47,062 bases of DNA from Streptomyces sp. CB01373 (GTDB lineage Bacteria > Actinomycetota > Actinomycetes > Streptomycetales > Streptomycetaceae): assembly GCF_002803075.1 (NCBI RefSeq), contig NZ_NNBK01000010.1, forward strand, positions 1 to 47,062, written 5' to 3'. A model generated the notes under the pieces. That model did no database searches. It was not told the origin of the DNA and worked only from the letters and a program-made list of their open reading frames with translations. This document shows, in pieces, positions 7,479 to 20,315 of the stretch. The translations under genes and the position numbers were made by a program. The first letter of the stretch is position 1, and each line of letters begins with the position of its first letter.

Positions 7479-9003
7479 GGGGCGGTCTGCTTGTCGCCGG
7501 CACGACCTCCGACGCCGGGAAAAGCGTCGTCACGGCCGGGATCTGCCGGTGGCTGGTGCGCCAGGGCGTGAAGGTCGCCCCGTTCAAGGCGCAGAACATG
7601 TCCCTCAACTCCTTCGTCACCCGGGAGGGCGCCGAGATCGGGCGGGCACAGGCCATGCAGGCCCAGGCGTGCCGCGTCGAGCCGACCGCGCTGATGAACC
7701 CGGTGCTGCTCAAGCCGGGCGGCGAGCAGAGCAGCCAGGTCGTCCTGCTGGGCAGACCGGTGGGCGAGTTGAGCGCCCGCGGCTACCACGGCGGGCGGCA
7801 GCAGAAGCTCCTCGGCACCGTCCTCGACTGCCTCGCCGAGCTGCGGAGCACGTACGACGCGGTGATCTGCGAGGGGGCGGGCAGCCCGGCGGAGATCAAC
7901 CTGCGCCGCACCGACATCGTCAACATGGGCATCGCGCGTGGAGCGCGGCTGCCCGTGCTCGTCGTCGGCGACATCGACCGCGGGGGTGTCTTCGCCTCCT
8001 TCTTCGGCACGGTCGCCCTGCTGTCGCCGCAGGACCAGGAACTCGTCGCCGGGTTCCTCGTCAACAAGTTCCGCGGGGACGTCTCGCTGCTCGAACCCGG
8101 CCTCGACATGCTGCACGGGCTCACCGGCCGGCACACGTACGGCGTGCTGCCGTTCCGGCACGGGCTCGGCATCGACGAGGAGGACGGACTGCGGGTGTCC
8201 CTGCGGGGCGCCGTGCGGGAGTCCACCGTGGCGCCGCCGGTCGGCGAGGACGTGCTGCGGGTCGCCGTCTGCGCCGTGCCGCTGATGTCCAATTTCACCG
8301 ACGTGGACGCGCTCGCCGCCGAACCGGGCGTCGTCGTGCGGTTCGTGGACCGGCCCGAGGAACTGGCCGACGCCGACCTCGTCGTCGTGCCCGGCACCCG
8401 CGGCACGGTCAGGGCGCTGGAATGGCTGCGGGAACGCGGCCTCGCACGCGCCCTGGCGAGCAGGGCCGCCGAGGGGCGGCCGGTGCTGGGCGTCTGCGGC
8501 GGCTTCCAGATCCTCGGCGAGCACATCGAGGACGACGTGGAGAGCCGGCGCGGACACGTCGACGGACTGGGCCTGCTGCCCGTACGGGTCAGGTTCGCCC
8601 GCGAGAAGACCCTCACCCGGCCGGAGGGCGAAGCCCTCGGTGAACGGGTCGAGGGGTACGAGATCCACCACGGGGTCGCCGACGTCACCGGCGGGCAAAG
8701 GTTCATCTCTGATGACGATGGACACAGCTTGGACGGCTGCCGGGTCGGGGCCGTCTGGGGCACGCACTGGCACGGCTCGCTGGAGTCGGACGGCTTCCGC
8801 CGGGCCTTCCTGCGCGAGGTGGCGGCCGCCGCGGGCCGCCGTTTCGTGCCGGCACCCGACACCTCGTTCGCCGCGCTGCGCGAGGAGCAGCTCGACCGGC
8901 TCGGCGACCTGATCGAACAGCACGCGGACACGGACGCGCTGTGGCGGCTCATCGAGTCGGGCGCGCCGCAAGGACTGCCTTTCATTCCACCGGGAGCGCC
9001 CGC

Positions 9004-9007
<4 letters not shown>
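7475..9007 (+). CDS. cobQ: Cobyric acid synthase (glutamine-hydrolysing)
   Basis: This 510-aa enzyme amidates adenosylcobyrinic acid a,c-diamide at four side chains with ATP and glutamine. The N-terminal P-loop-type domain starts GGLLVAGTTSDAGKS (residues 3-17) and continues with PFKAQNMSLNS and CEGAGSPAEINL, both family hallmarks. The C-terminal class I amidotransferase-like domain has VLGVCGGFQILG with its catalytic Cys and YEIHHG and GTHWHGSLE near the end. The length is normal. ATG at 7475 overlaps the cobD stop, and the stop overlaps the cobN start by 4 bases, so the genes are translationally coupled. Confidence 0.95.
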
Positions 9008-12653
<3,646 letters not shown>

Positions 12654-12657
<4 letters not shown>

Positions 12658-14675
12658 CCACCCCGTTTCCGTTCACGGCTGTCGTCGGCCAGGACGACCT
12701 GCGGCTCGCGCTGCTGCTGAACGCCGTCTCGCCGGCGGTCGGCGGAGTGCTGGTACGCGGAGAGAAAGGCACCGCCAAGTCCACGGCGGTGCGAGCGCTG
12801 TCGGCGCTGCTGCCCGAGGTGCCGATCGTCCCTGGGTGCCGATTCTCCTGCGACCCCGACGTACCCGACCCCGCCTGTCCGGACGGCCCGCACGAGCCGG
12901 GGGGCGCTGCCGAACGGCCGGCGCGGATGGTCGAACTCCCCGTCGGCGCCTCCGAGGACCGACTGGTCGGCGCGCTCGACATCGAGCGGGCGCTCGCCGA
13001 GGGCGTGAAGGCCTTCGAGCCGGGCCTGCTCGCCGACGCGCACCGCGGGATCCTGTACGTCGACGAGGTCAACCTTCTGCACGACCACCTCGTGGACCTC
13101 CTGCTCGACGCCGCCGCCATGGGCGCCTCGTACGTCGAACGCGAGGGTGTCTCCGTACGGCATGCGGCGCGTTTCCTGCTCGTCGGGACCATGAACCCCG
13201 AGGAGGGTGAGCTGCGGCCACAGCTCCTCGACCGGTTCGGGCTGACCGTCGAGGTCGCGGCCTCGCGGGAGCCCGACCAGCGGGTGGAGGTCGTACGGCG
13301 CAGGCTCGCCTACGACGACGATCCAGACGGTTTCGCCGTGCGGTGGGCCGACGAGGAGGCTGCCGTACGGGCGCGGATCGTGGCCGCGCGGGAGCTGCTG
13401 CCGCAGGTCCGGCTGGGCGATGGCGCGCTGCGGCAGATCGCCGCGACCTGTGCCGCCTTCGAGGTGGACGGCATGCGTGCCGACATCGTCATGGCCAGGA
13501 CCGCCACCGCGCTGGCCGCCTGGGCCGGGCGGACCGATGTGCTCGCCGAGGACGTGCGGCAGGCCGCGCTGCTGGCCCTCCCCCACCGGCGGCGGCGCAA
13601 CCCCTTCGACGCACCGGGTCTTGACGAGGACAAGCTCGACGAGACCCTTCAGGAGTTCGCGGGCCCGGAGGACGGCGATCCGGACCCCGACTCCGATCCG
13701 GACGGCGGCCCGGGCGGTGGCGGTGGGCAGCCGGCGCCCGACGACGGCGGCCCGCAGGACGACGGTTCGGCCGCGCGGCCCGAGGCCGGCGACAGTGGCG
13801 AGCCTCAGCCCTCGGGCGCCGGCGCCGGTGAGCAGTCCGCCGTGCGCGCCTCCGAGCCGTTCCGCACCAAGGTGCTGAGCGTGCCCGGCCTCGGCGAGGG
13901 TGCCGCCGGGCGGCGCTCGCGAGCGCGGACCGAGCACGGGCGCACGACCGGGGCGCGGCGGCCCCGAGGCGCCCTGACCAAGCTGCACCTGGCCGCCACC
14001 GTGCAGGCCGCCGCCCCGCACCAGCGGGCACGGGGACGGTCCGGGCCGGGGCTGGTCGTCCGCCGGGACGATCTGCGGCAGGCGACCCGCGAGGGTCGCG
14101 AGGGGAACCTCGTCCTGTTCGTGGTCGACGCCTCCGGGTCGATGGCCGCCCGGCAGCGGATGAGCGCCGTGAAGGGCGCCGTGCTGTCGCTGCTCCTCGA
14201 CGCCTACCAGCGGCGCGACAAGGTGGGGCTGGTGACCTTCCGCGGCAAGGAGGCGCAGGTCGCGCTGCCGCCGACGTCGTCCGTCGACGCCGCCGCCGTC
14301 CGGCTGGAGTCGCTGCCGACGGGCGGGCGCACTCCGCTGGCGGCCGGGCTGCTCAAGGCGCACGAGGTGCTGCGGATCGAGCGGCTGCGGGACCCCGCGC
14401 GGCGGGCGCTGGTCGTGGTGGTGACCGATGGACGGGCCACCGGCGGCCCCGAGCCGGTCGCCCTCGCCGGGCGCGCGGCGCGGCTGTTGGCGGCCGAGGG
14501 GACCGCGTCCGTTGTCGTGGACTGCGAGTCGGGGCCGGTCCGGCTCGGGCTCGCCGGGCAGCTCGCGGGTGAACTGGGCGGTACGGCCGTGACCTTGGAC
14601 GAGCTGCGGGCGGACAGCATCGCCGGCCTTGTCAGGGACGTTCAGGGCATTTCGACTTCGAGGAGGGCCGCGTAA
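12654..14675 (+). CDS. AAA+ / von Willebrand A chelatase subunit (BchI-BchD fusion type) partnering CobN
   Basis: This 673-aa protein fuses the two motor subunits of the chelatase. The N-terminal AAA+ domain has Walker A GEKGTAKST near residues 36-44 and Walker B ILYVDEVNLL around 135-145. A linker of about 65 residues (roughly 336-402) is rich in Asp, Pro and Gly. The C-terminal VWA domain carries the metal-ion site DASGSM near residues 492-497 and TDGRATGG further on. Such fusions replace separate CobS and CobT chelatase subunits in actinobacteria. The GTG at 12654 overlaps the cobN stop. The stop overlaps cobO by one base. The substrate is inferred from the neighbouring cobN. Confidence 0.9.
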
Positions 14676-15283
14676 TGCCGCAGGGACAGCCGAGTGCCGT
14701 ACCCGACGACGGGCTGACGACACGTCAGCGGCGCAACCGTCCGCTGGTCGTGGTGCACACCGGGATCGGCAAGGGCAAGTCCACCGCCGCCTTCGGGCTT
14801 GCGCTGCGCGCCTGGAACCAGGGCTGGCCGATCGGGGTGTTCCAGTTCGTCAAGTCGGCCAAGTGGAAGGTCGGCGAGGAGAACGCACTGCGGGTGCTGG
14901 GGGCCTCGGAGCAGGGCGGCTCCGTCGCGTGGCACAAGATGGGCGAGGGGTGGTCCTGGGTACAGCGGGACACACAGGGTGACAACGCGACCAACGAGCA
15001 GAAGGCGCGTGAGGGCTGGGAGCAGGTCAAGCGGGACCTGGCCGCCGAGACGTACCGGCTGTACGTGCTCGACGAGTTCGCGTATCCGATGCACTGGGGC
15101 TGGGTCGACACCGCCGAGGTCGTGGAGGTGCTGCGGAACCGGCCCGGGACCCAGCATGTGGTGATCACCGGCCGGAACGCGCCCGCCGAGCTGGTGGACT
15201 TCGCCGACCTCGTCACCGACATGTCCAAGGTCAAGCATCCGATGGACGCCGGGCAGAAGGGGCAGAGGGGCATCGAGTGGTGA
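14675..15283 (+). CDS. cobO: Corrinoid adenosyltransferase (CobO type)
   Basis: This 202-aa enzyme transfers the 5'-deoxyadenosyl group of ATP to cob(I)yrinic acid a,c-diamide. The CobO/BtuR P-loop, VVHTGIGKGKSTAAFG, occupies residues about 26-41. FQFVKSAKWKVGEENAL, YVLDEFAYPMHWGWVD and VVITGRNAPAELVDFADLVTDM follow in the family order. The C-terminus KGQRGIEW matches the usual KGI/QRGIE ending. The ATG at 14675 shares one base with the preceding stop codon (TAATG). Confidence 0.95.
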   Translation: MPQGQPSAVPDDGLTTRQRRNRPLVVVHTGIGKGKSTAAFGLALRAWNQGWPIGVFQFVKSAKWKVGEENALRVLGASEQGGSVAWHKMGEGWSWVQRDTQGDNATNEQKAREGWEQVKRDLAAETYRLYVLDEFAYPMHWGWVDTAEVVEVLRNRPGTQHVVITGRNAPAELVDFADLVTDMSKVKHPMDAGQKGQRGIEW

Positions 15284-16662
15284 AGTCCCCGTCCGTGCCC
15301 CGGCTGGTCGTCGCCGCGCCCTCGTCGGGCAGCGGCAAGACCACCGTCGCCACGGGGTTGATGGCCGCGCTGGCCCGGCGGGGCCTTTCGGTGTCCCCGC
15401 ACAAGGTCGGCCCGGACTACATCGACCCCGGGTATCACGCGCTCGCCACCGGGCGCGTGGGGCGCAACCTGGACGCGTACCTGTGCGGGCCGGAGCTGAT
15501 CGGCCCGCTGTTCCTGCACGGGGCGCGCGGGTGCGACATCGCCGTCGTCGAGGGCGTGATGGGGCTGTACGACGGGGCCGCCGGGGAGGGCGAACTGGCC
15601 TCCACCGCGCAGGTGGCGAAGCTGCTGCGGGCGCCGGTGGTGCTGGTCGTCGACGCGTCGTCGCAGTCCCGGTCGGTGGCGGCGCTGGTGCACGGGTTCG
15701 TGACCTGGGATCCCGAGGTGCGGATCGGGGGCGTGATCCTCAACAAGGTGGCCTCCGACCGGCACGAGGCGCTACTGCGCGAGGCGCTGGACTCGGTCGG
15801 GGTGCCCGTGCTGGGGGTTCTGCGCCGGGTCGAGCAGGTCGAGACGCCGTCTCGACACCTCGGTCTGGTGCCGGTCGCCGAGCGGCGGGCGGCGGCCGTG
15901 GACGCGGTGGCGGCGATGGCGGCGCAGGTCTCCGCCGGATGCGATCTGGAGGCGCTGGTCGCTCTGGCGCGCGGCGCGGGGACGTTGTCGTGCGAGGCAT
16001 GGGACGCGGCCGGGGTCCTGCCCTCCCCCGAGGTTGGGGACCACCGGGAGAGGCCGAGGGTCGCCGTCGCCGGCGGATCCGCCTTCACCTTCTCCTACGC
16101 GGAGCACGCCGAGCTGCTGCATGCCGCCGGGGCCGAGGTCGTGCCCTTCGACCCGCTGCGGGACGAGCGGCTGCCCGAGGGGACCCGCGGGCTGGTCGTC
16201 GGGGGCGGGTTTCCCGAGGTGTACGCGGCGGAGCTGTCCGCCAACGAGCCGTTGCGCGAGGCGGTCGCCGGGCTTGCGCTCGGCGGTGCTCCCGTCGCCG
16301 CCGAGTGTGCCGGGCTGCTGTATCTGTGCCGGGAGCTGGACGGGCGGCCCATGTGCGGGGTGCTGGACGCCTCCGCGCGGATGACCGGGCGGCTCACGCT
16401 CGGCTACCGGGACGCCGTGGCCGTGAGCGACAGCGTGCTCGCCGGCGCCGGGGAGCGGATGCGGGGACACGAGTTCCACCGGACCGCCGTCGAGCCGGGC
16501 TCGGGCACGGGAACGGCGGCCCCCGCCTGGGGCGTGCGCGTCCCCGAGCGGCGGGTCGAAGGCTTCGTACAGCGGAACGTGCACGCGAGTTATCTGCACA
16601 CGCACTGGGCGGCCGCGCCCGGTGTCGCCCGTCGGTTCGTCGAGAGGTGCCGGACGTCATGA
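15277..16662 (+). CDS. cobB: Hydrogenobyrinic/cobyrinic acid a,c-diamide synthase (CobB/CbiA)
   Basis: This 461-aa enzyme makes the a,c-diamide by ATP- and glutamine-dependent amidation. The N-terminal domain has APSSGSGKTTVATG (about residues 10-23), KVGPDYIDPGYH and VEGVMGLYDG, typical of the family. The C-terminal amidotransferase domain has GGGFPEVYAAEL, AECAGLLYLCREL with the catalytic Cys near residue 344, and HASYLHTHWA. Two in-frame GTG codons, 15277 and 15280, could start it; either overlaps the cobO stop. Whether the substrate carries cobalt depends on the pathway; the adjacent cobN suggests the cobalt-free form. Confidence 0.93.
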   Translation: MVKSPSVPRLVVAAPSSGSGKTTVATGLMAALARRGLSVSPHKVGPDYIDPGYHALATGRVGRNLDAYLCGPELIGPLFLHGARGCDIAVVEGVMGLYDGAAGEGELASTAQVAKLLRAPVVLVVDASSQSRSVAALVHGFVTWDPEVRIGGVILNKVASDRHEALLREALDSVGVPVLGVLRRVEQVETPSRHLGLVPVAERRAAAVDAVAAMAAQVSAGCDLEALVALARGAGTLSCEAWDAAGVLPSPEVGDHRERPRVAVAGGSAFTFSYAEHAELLHAAGAEVVPFDPLRDERLPEGTRGLVVGGGFPEVYAAELSANEPLREAVAGLALGGAPVAAECAGLLYLCRELDGRPMCGVLDASARMTGRLTLGYRDAVAVSDSVLAGAGERMRGHEFHRTAVEPGSGTGTAAPAWGVRVPERRVEGFVQRNVHASYLHTHWAAAPGVARRFVERCRTS

Positions 16663-17408
16663 GCAGCAGGCTGATCGGAGTCGGGGTGGGCCCCGGCGAT
16701 CCGGAGCTGGTGACCGTCAAGGGCGTCAACGCCCTGCGCACCGCGGACGTCGTCGTCGTGCCCGTCATGGGCGCTGTCGACGGAACGGACGGCGGGGAGC
16801 GCGGGCGTGCCGAGGCGACCGTGCTGCACTACGTGCCCGCGGAGAAGGTCGTCCGGGTGGTGTTCGCGCTGAACGAGCGGTCGGACCGGGCGCGGCGCGA
16901 GGCCGCGTGGGACGCGGCCGGGCAGCGGGTCGCCGGGCTGCTCGAAAGCCGTGGCACGGTCGCCTTCGCCACCATCGGCGATCCCAACGTCTACTCGACC
17001 TTCACGTATCTGGCGCAGACCGTCGCCGCGCTGGTGCCGGGGACCGTGGTGGAGACGGTGCCCGGGATCACCGCGATGCAGGATCTCGCGGCGCGTTCGG
17101 GGGCCGTGCTGACCGAGGGGACGGAGCCGCTGACCCTGGTGCCGGTCACCGCGGGGGCCGCCGTGCTCAAGCAGGCGCTGAACGGGCCCGGAACCGTCGT
17201 GGCGTACAAGTTCGGGCGGCAGGCGCGGGAAGTGGCCGAGGCGCTGCGGGAGAGCGGGCGGATCGACGACGCGGTGTGGGGGTCGGCGCTGGGGCTGCCG
17301 GAGGAGTGGATCCGGCCGGCGTCGGGGCTCGACGGGGAGCGGCTGCCGTACCTGTCGACGCTCATCGCGCCCGCGCGGCGCGAGGGCGGGCGGGGCGGCA
17401 AGCTGTGA
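16659..17408 (+). CDS. cobI: Precorrin-2 C20-methyltransferase
   Basis: This 249-aa SAM-dependent methyltransferase methylates C20 of precorrin-2. The tetrapyrrole methylase start GVGVGPGDPELVTVKGVNAL occupies residues about 7-26, followed by the CobI-type segments VVFALNERSDRARREAAWDAA, FATIGDPNVYSTFTYL and ETVPGITAMQDLAARSG. The ATG at 16659 overlaps the cobB stop. It is the last gene of the first cob run; a convergent transporter gene begins 26 bases later with no strong hairpin between them. Confidence 0.94.
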   Translation: MSSRLIGVGVGPGDPELVTVKGVNALRTADVVVVPVMGAVDGTDGGERGRAEATVLHYVPAEKVVRVVFALNERSDRARREAAWDAAGQRVAGLLESRGTVAFATIGDPNVYSTFTYLAQTVAALVPGTVVETVPGITAMQDLAARSGAVLTEGTEPLTLVPVTAGAAVLKQALNGPGTVVAYKFGRQAREVAEALRESGRIDDAVWGSALGLPEEWIRPASGLDGERLPYLSTLIAPARREGGRGGKL

Positions 17409-17434
17409 GCCGTACGCGCGTGCGGGAGGACCGG

Positions 17435-18166
17435 TCAGGCCGCCAGGCCGACCACCATCCAGATGAAGGCCACGCCCGCGACCGTGCACAGCAGGGTCGA
17501 GCGGGCGGGGTGCTCGTGGTGGGCCTCGGGGAGGATCTCCGCCGCGGCGAGGTAGAGCAGGGCCCCGCCGAAGAGGCCGAGATAGCCGCCGAGGAACCAC
17601 TCCGGGATGGTGACGAGCGTGGTCGCCGCGGCGCCCGCTATGGGGGCCAGGGCGTCCGCGACGAGCATGGCGACGGCCTTGCGGCGCTCGTTGCCGTACA
17701 GGCTGGTGATGGTGAACGTGTTGAAGCCGTCGGCGAAGTCGTGGGCGATGACGGCGAGCGCTACCGCGACGCCCATGCCGTGGTCCACCTGGAAGGCGGC
17801 CCCTATGGCCACGCCGTCCATGGCGCTGTGACCGACCATGGCGGCCGCCGCCGTCAGGCCCACCTCGGGGGCGCGGTGGTTGTGCCGCTCGGCGCCGCCG
17901 TGCGCGGCCTGCCGCGCGGCCAGCAGGCGTTCCACCAAGTGGGCCACCAGGAACCCGGCCACGAACAGCAGCAGGGCCGCCGGTACGCCGAACACGTCCC
18001 GGCCGGCCGCGTGCAGTGCCTCGGGCAGCAGGTCGAGGCCGACCACGCCCAGCATCAGGCCGCCGGCCAGTCCCAGGACCAGATGGCGGCGGTCGGTCAC
18101 CCGCTGTGCCGTCCAGCCGCCGGCCAGCGTCATCAGGAACGCGCCGAGCGCGACGAAGACCGCCAT
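17435..18166 (-). CDS. ZIP-family divalent metal transporter
   Basis: This 243-aa protein has about eight hydrophobic segments. It carries the ZIP metal-site helices: AMVGHSAMDGVAIGAAF (about residues 108-124) and VIAHDFADGFNTFTI (about 139-153), with His and Asp at the usual ligand positions, and EILPEAHHEH later. ZIP proteins bring Zn, Fe, Mn, Co or Ni into the cytoplasm. Its position between two cob runs, on the opposite strand, makes cobalt supply for CobN or CbiX a reasonable inference, not a demonstrated one. It is convergent with cobI and divergent from cobM, sharing a promoter interval of about 95 bases with cobM. I see no riboswitch in front of it. Confidence 0.88.
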   Translation of the reverse strand: MAVFVALGAFLMTLAGGWTAQRVTDRRHLVLGLAGGLMLGVVGLDLLPEALHAAGRDVFGVPAALLLFVAGFLVAHLVERLLAARQAAHGGAERHNHRAPEVGLTAAAAMVGHSAMDGVAIGAAFQVDHGMGVAVALAVIAHDFADGFNTFTITSLYGNERRKAVAMLVADALAPIAGAAATTLVTIPEWFLGGYLGLFGGALLYLAAAEILPEAHHEHPARSTLLCTVAGVAFIWMVVGLAA

Positions 18167-18261
18167 GTGCCCTTGCTATCCGATGAGGGCCCGATCGCGC
18201 ACATCCGGCCACTCCCACATCCCCCCACATCAGGACATTCCGCATGAGAGGACCCGAACCC

Positions 18262-19080
18262 ATGGCCGTTGCCCCGACCGGCAAGGTGACCTTCGTCGGT
18301 GCCGGCCCCGGCGCCGCCGACCTGCTGACGTTCCGGGCGGCCCGCGCGATCGCCGAGGCCGACGTGGTGATCTGGGCGGCCAGCCTGGTGCAGGCCGAGG
18401 TGCTCCAGCACGCGCGCGAGGACGCGGAGATCCTGGACTCGGCGGCCCTGTCCCTGGAGGACGTCGTCGCCGTGTACGAGCGGGCGCACGCGGAGGGGCT
18501 GAAAGTGGCCCGTGTCCACTCCGGCGACCCGGCGCTGTGGGGCGGCACGCAGGAGCAGCTCGACCGGTGCGCGGACATCGGGATCGAGACGGAGGTCGTG
18601 CCCGGTGTCTCGTCCTTCTCGGCCGTGGCCGCGCTGGCCCGGCGCGAGCTGACGATCCCGGAGGTCGCGCAGTCGGTCGTGCTGACCCGGCTCGGTGGCG
18701 GGAAAACGCCCATGCCGCCCGGCGAGGAGGTGCGCGAGTTCGCCCGGCACGGCACCACCATGGCGGTGTTCCTGTCGGCGGCCCGCAGCGGCCAGCTCGT
18801 GCGGGAGCTGCTGGAGGGCGGCTACCCGACGTCCACGCCGGTCGTGGTGGCCTACCAGGCGACCTGGCCGGAGGAGCTGGTCGTCACGTGCACGGTCGGC
18901 ACGCTGGAGGAGACGGTCAAGGAGCACAAGCTCTGGAAGCACACGCTGTTCCTGGTCGGACCGGCCCTCGCCGCCCAGGGCACCCGTTCGCACCTGTACC
19001 ACCCCGGTCACTTCCACGGCCACCGCAAGGCCGACCCCGAGGCCCGCAGGGCCCTGCGCGCGCGGGGTGCGAGCACGTGA
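18262..19080 (+). CDS. cobM: Precorrin-4 C11-methyltransferase
   Basis: This 272-aa SAM-dependent methylase acts on precorrin-4. KVTFVGAGPGAADLLTFRAARAI near the N-terminus, VIWAASLVQAEVL, VHSGDPALWGG, EVVPGVSSFSAVAALARRELT and SQSVVLTR-like AQSVVLTRLGGGKTPMP are CobM/CbiF hallmarks. The ATG at 18262 is preferred because GAGAGGA lies 9 bases upstream and homologues start close to this point; an in-frame ATG at 18244 would add six residues. It opens the second cob run. It is divergent from the ZIP gene. The intervening 95 bases hold no B12 box. Confidence 0.93.
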   Translation: MAVAPTGKVTFVGAGPGAADLLTFRAARAIAEADVVIWAASLVQAEVLQHAREDAEILDSAALSLEDVVAVYERAHAEGLKVARVHSGDPALWGGTQEQLDRCADIGIETEVVPGVSSFSAVAALARRELTIPEVAQSVVLTRLGGGKTPMPPGEEVREFARHGTTMAVFLSAARSGQLVRELLEGGYPTSTPVVVAYQATWPEELVVTCTVGTLEETVKEHKLWKHTLFLVGPALAAQGTRSHLYHPGHFHGHRKADPEARRALRARGAST

Positions 19081-20315
19081 TCACGGTGGTCGGCACGGGC
19101 ACCGGGGCGTACGGCACCCGGGTGCCCGCGGACGCCGGGCTCGTCGTGGGCGCGCGGCGGCATCTGGACGCCGTACGGCTGCCGGAGGGCGCCGAGCGGG
19201 TGGTCCTGGGCCCGCTGGCGCCGGCGCTCGACACCATCGCGGAGTACGTCGGCAAGGAGCGCCCGGTGCTCGTGCTGGCCTCCGGGGACCCCGGATTCTT
19301 CGGGATCGTACGGGCGCTCGCCGAGCGGTTCGGGCCCGGGCTGCTGGACGTCCGCCCCGGTGTCTCCTCCGTGGCCGCCGCGTTCGCGCGGATCGGGCTG
19401 CCCTGGGACGACGCGGTGGTGGTCAGCGCGCACGGGCGGGATCTGCGCACGGCCGTGAACGTGTGCCGGGCACGTCCGAAGGTCGCCGTGCTGACCGGGC
19501 CGGGGGCCGGGCCCGCCGAGCTGGGCGCCGCGCTGGCCGGCACCTGCGGCGAGCGGGTGCTGGTCGTCGCCTCCGCGCTGGGCGACCCGGAGGACGAGCG
19601 CGTGGAACGGCTCACACCGGCCGGGGCCGCCGCCCGCGACTGGGGTACGGCGGTGAACGTGGTGCTGTGCCTGGACGGGGCGCACGCGCCCGGCCCCCTG
19701 CGCACGGTCGCGGGCCCGCCGGCCGGCCCGTCCCGATGGGCCCTGGAGGAGAGCGAGTTCGCCCACCGCGACTCGATGATCACCAAGTTCGAGGTGCGCG
19801 CCCTGGCTCTGGCCCGGCTCGGGCCGCGCCTCGGCGACCTGGTCTGGGACGTGGGCGCGGGCTCCGGTTCGGTCGCCGTGGAGTGCGCCCGGCTGGGCGC
19901 CGCCGTCACCGCCGTCGAGCAATCGGCCGACGGAGTGGAGCGGATCCGCGCCAACGCGGCGGCGCACGCCGTGGACGTGTCGGTGGTGAACGGAACCGCG
20001 CCCGAGGCGCTGGCCGGGCTCGCAGACCCCGACGCGGTGTTCGTCGGCGGCGGCGGGCGCGCGCTGCCCGAGGTCGTGACCGTGTGCGCGCGGCGGGCCC
20101 GGCGGACCGTCGTGGTCGCCGTGGCGGCGCTCGACCGGGTGCCGGCCGTGCGCGGGGCGCTGGCCGCCGCCGGGCTCGTGTGCGACGGCGTGCTGCTCCA
20201 GTCCTCGCGGCTCGCGCCGCTGCCGGGCGACGTGACCCGGCTCGCGGCCACCAACCCTGTTTTTCTGCTGTGGGGCACGCGGCCCCCGGTGCGACACGAA
20301 GGAGCGGCTGAGTGA
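19077..20315 (+). CDS. cobL: Precorrin-6Y C5,15-methyltransferase (decarboxylating), CbiE-CbiT fusion
   Basis: This 412-aa protein joins two domains. The N-terminal CbiE-type methylase (residues about 1-205) has TVVGTGTGAYG, LASGDPGFFGIVRAL and VRPGVSSVAAAFARIGLPWDDA. The C-terminal CbiT-type methyltransferase/decarboxylase has ITKFEVRALALARLGPRLGDLVWDVGAGSGSVAVE, with the SAM-binding DVGAGSGS near residue 261, and FVGGGGRALPEV. Together they methylate C5 and C15 and remove the C12 acetate carboxyl. The GTG at 19077 overlaps the cobM stop, and the stop overlaps the next start. Confidence 0.94.
   Translation: MITVVGTGTGAYGTRVPADAGLVVGARRHLDAVRLPEGAERVVLGPLAPALDTIAEYVGKERPVLVLASGDPGFFGIVRALAERFGPGLLDVRPGVSSVAAAFARIGLPWDDAVVVSAHGRDLRTAVNVCRARPKVAVLTGPGAGPAELGAALAGTCGERVLVVASALGDPEDERVERLTPAGAAARDWGTAVNVVLCLDGAHAPGPLRTVAGPPAGPSRWALEESEFAHRDSMITKFEVRALALARLGPRLGDLVWDVGAGSGSVAVECARLGAAVTAVEQSADGVERIRANAAAHAVDVSVVNGTAPEALAGLADPDAVFVGGGGRALPEVVTVCARRARRTVVVAVAALDRVPAVRGALAAAGLVCDGVLLQSSRLAPLPGDVTRLAATNPVFLLWGTRPPVRHEGAAE

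Noticed and set aside
18167..18261. Possible second cobalamin riboswitch before cobM
   Set aside because: GGCCACTCCC resembles part of a B12 box but the conserved GCCACTG and flanking core are missing, and the interval is too short for the aptamer.
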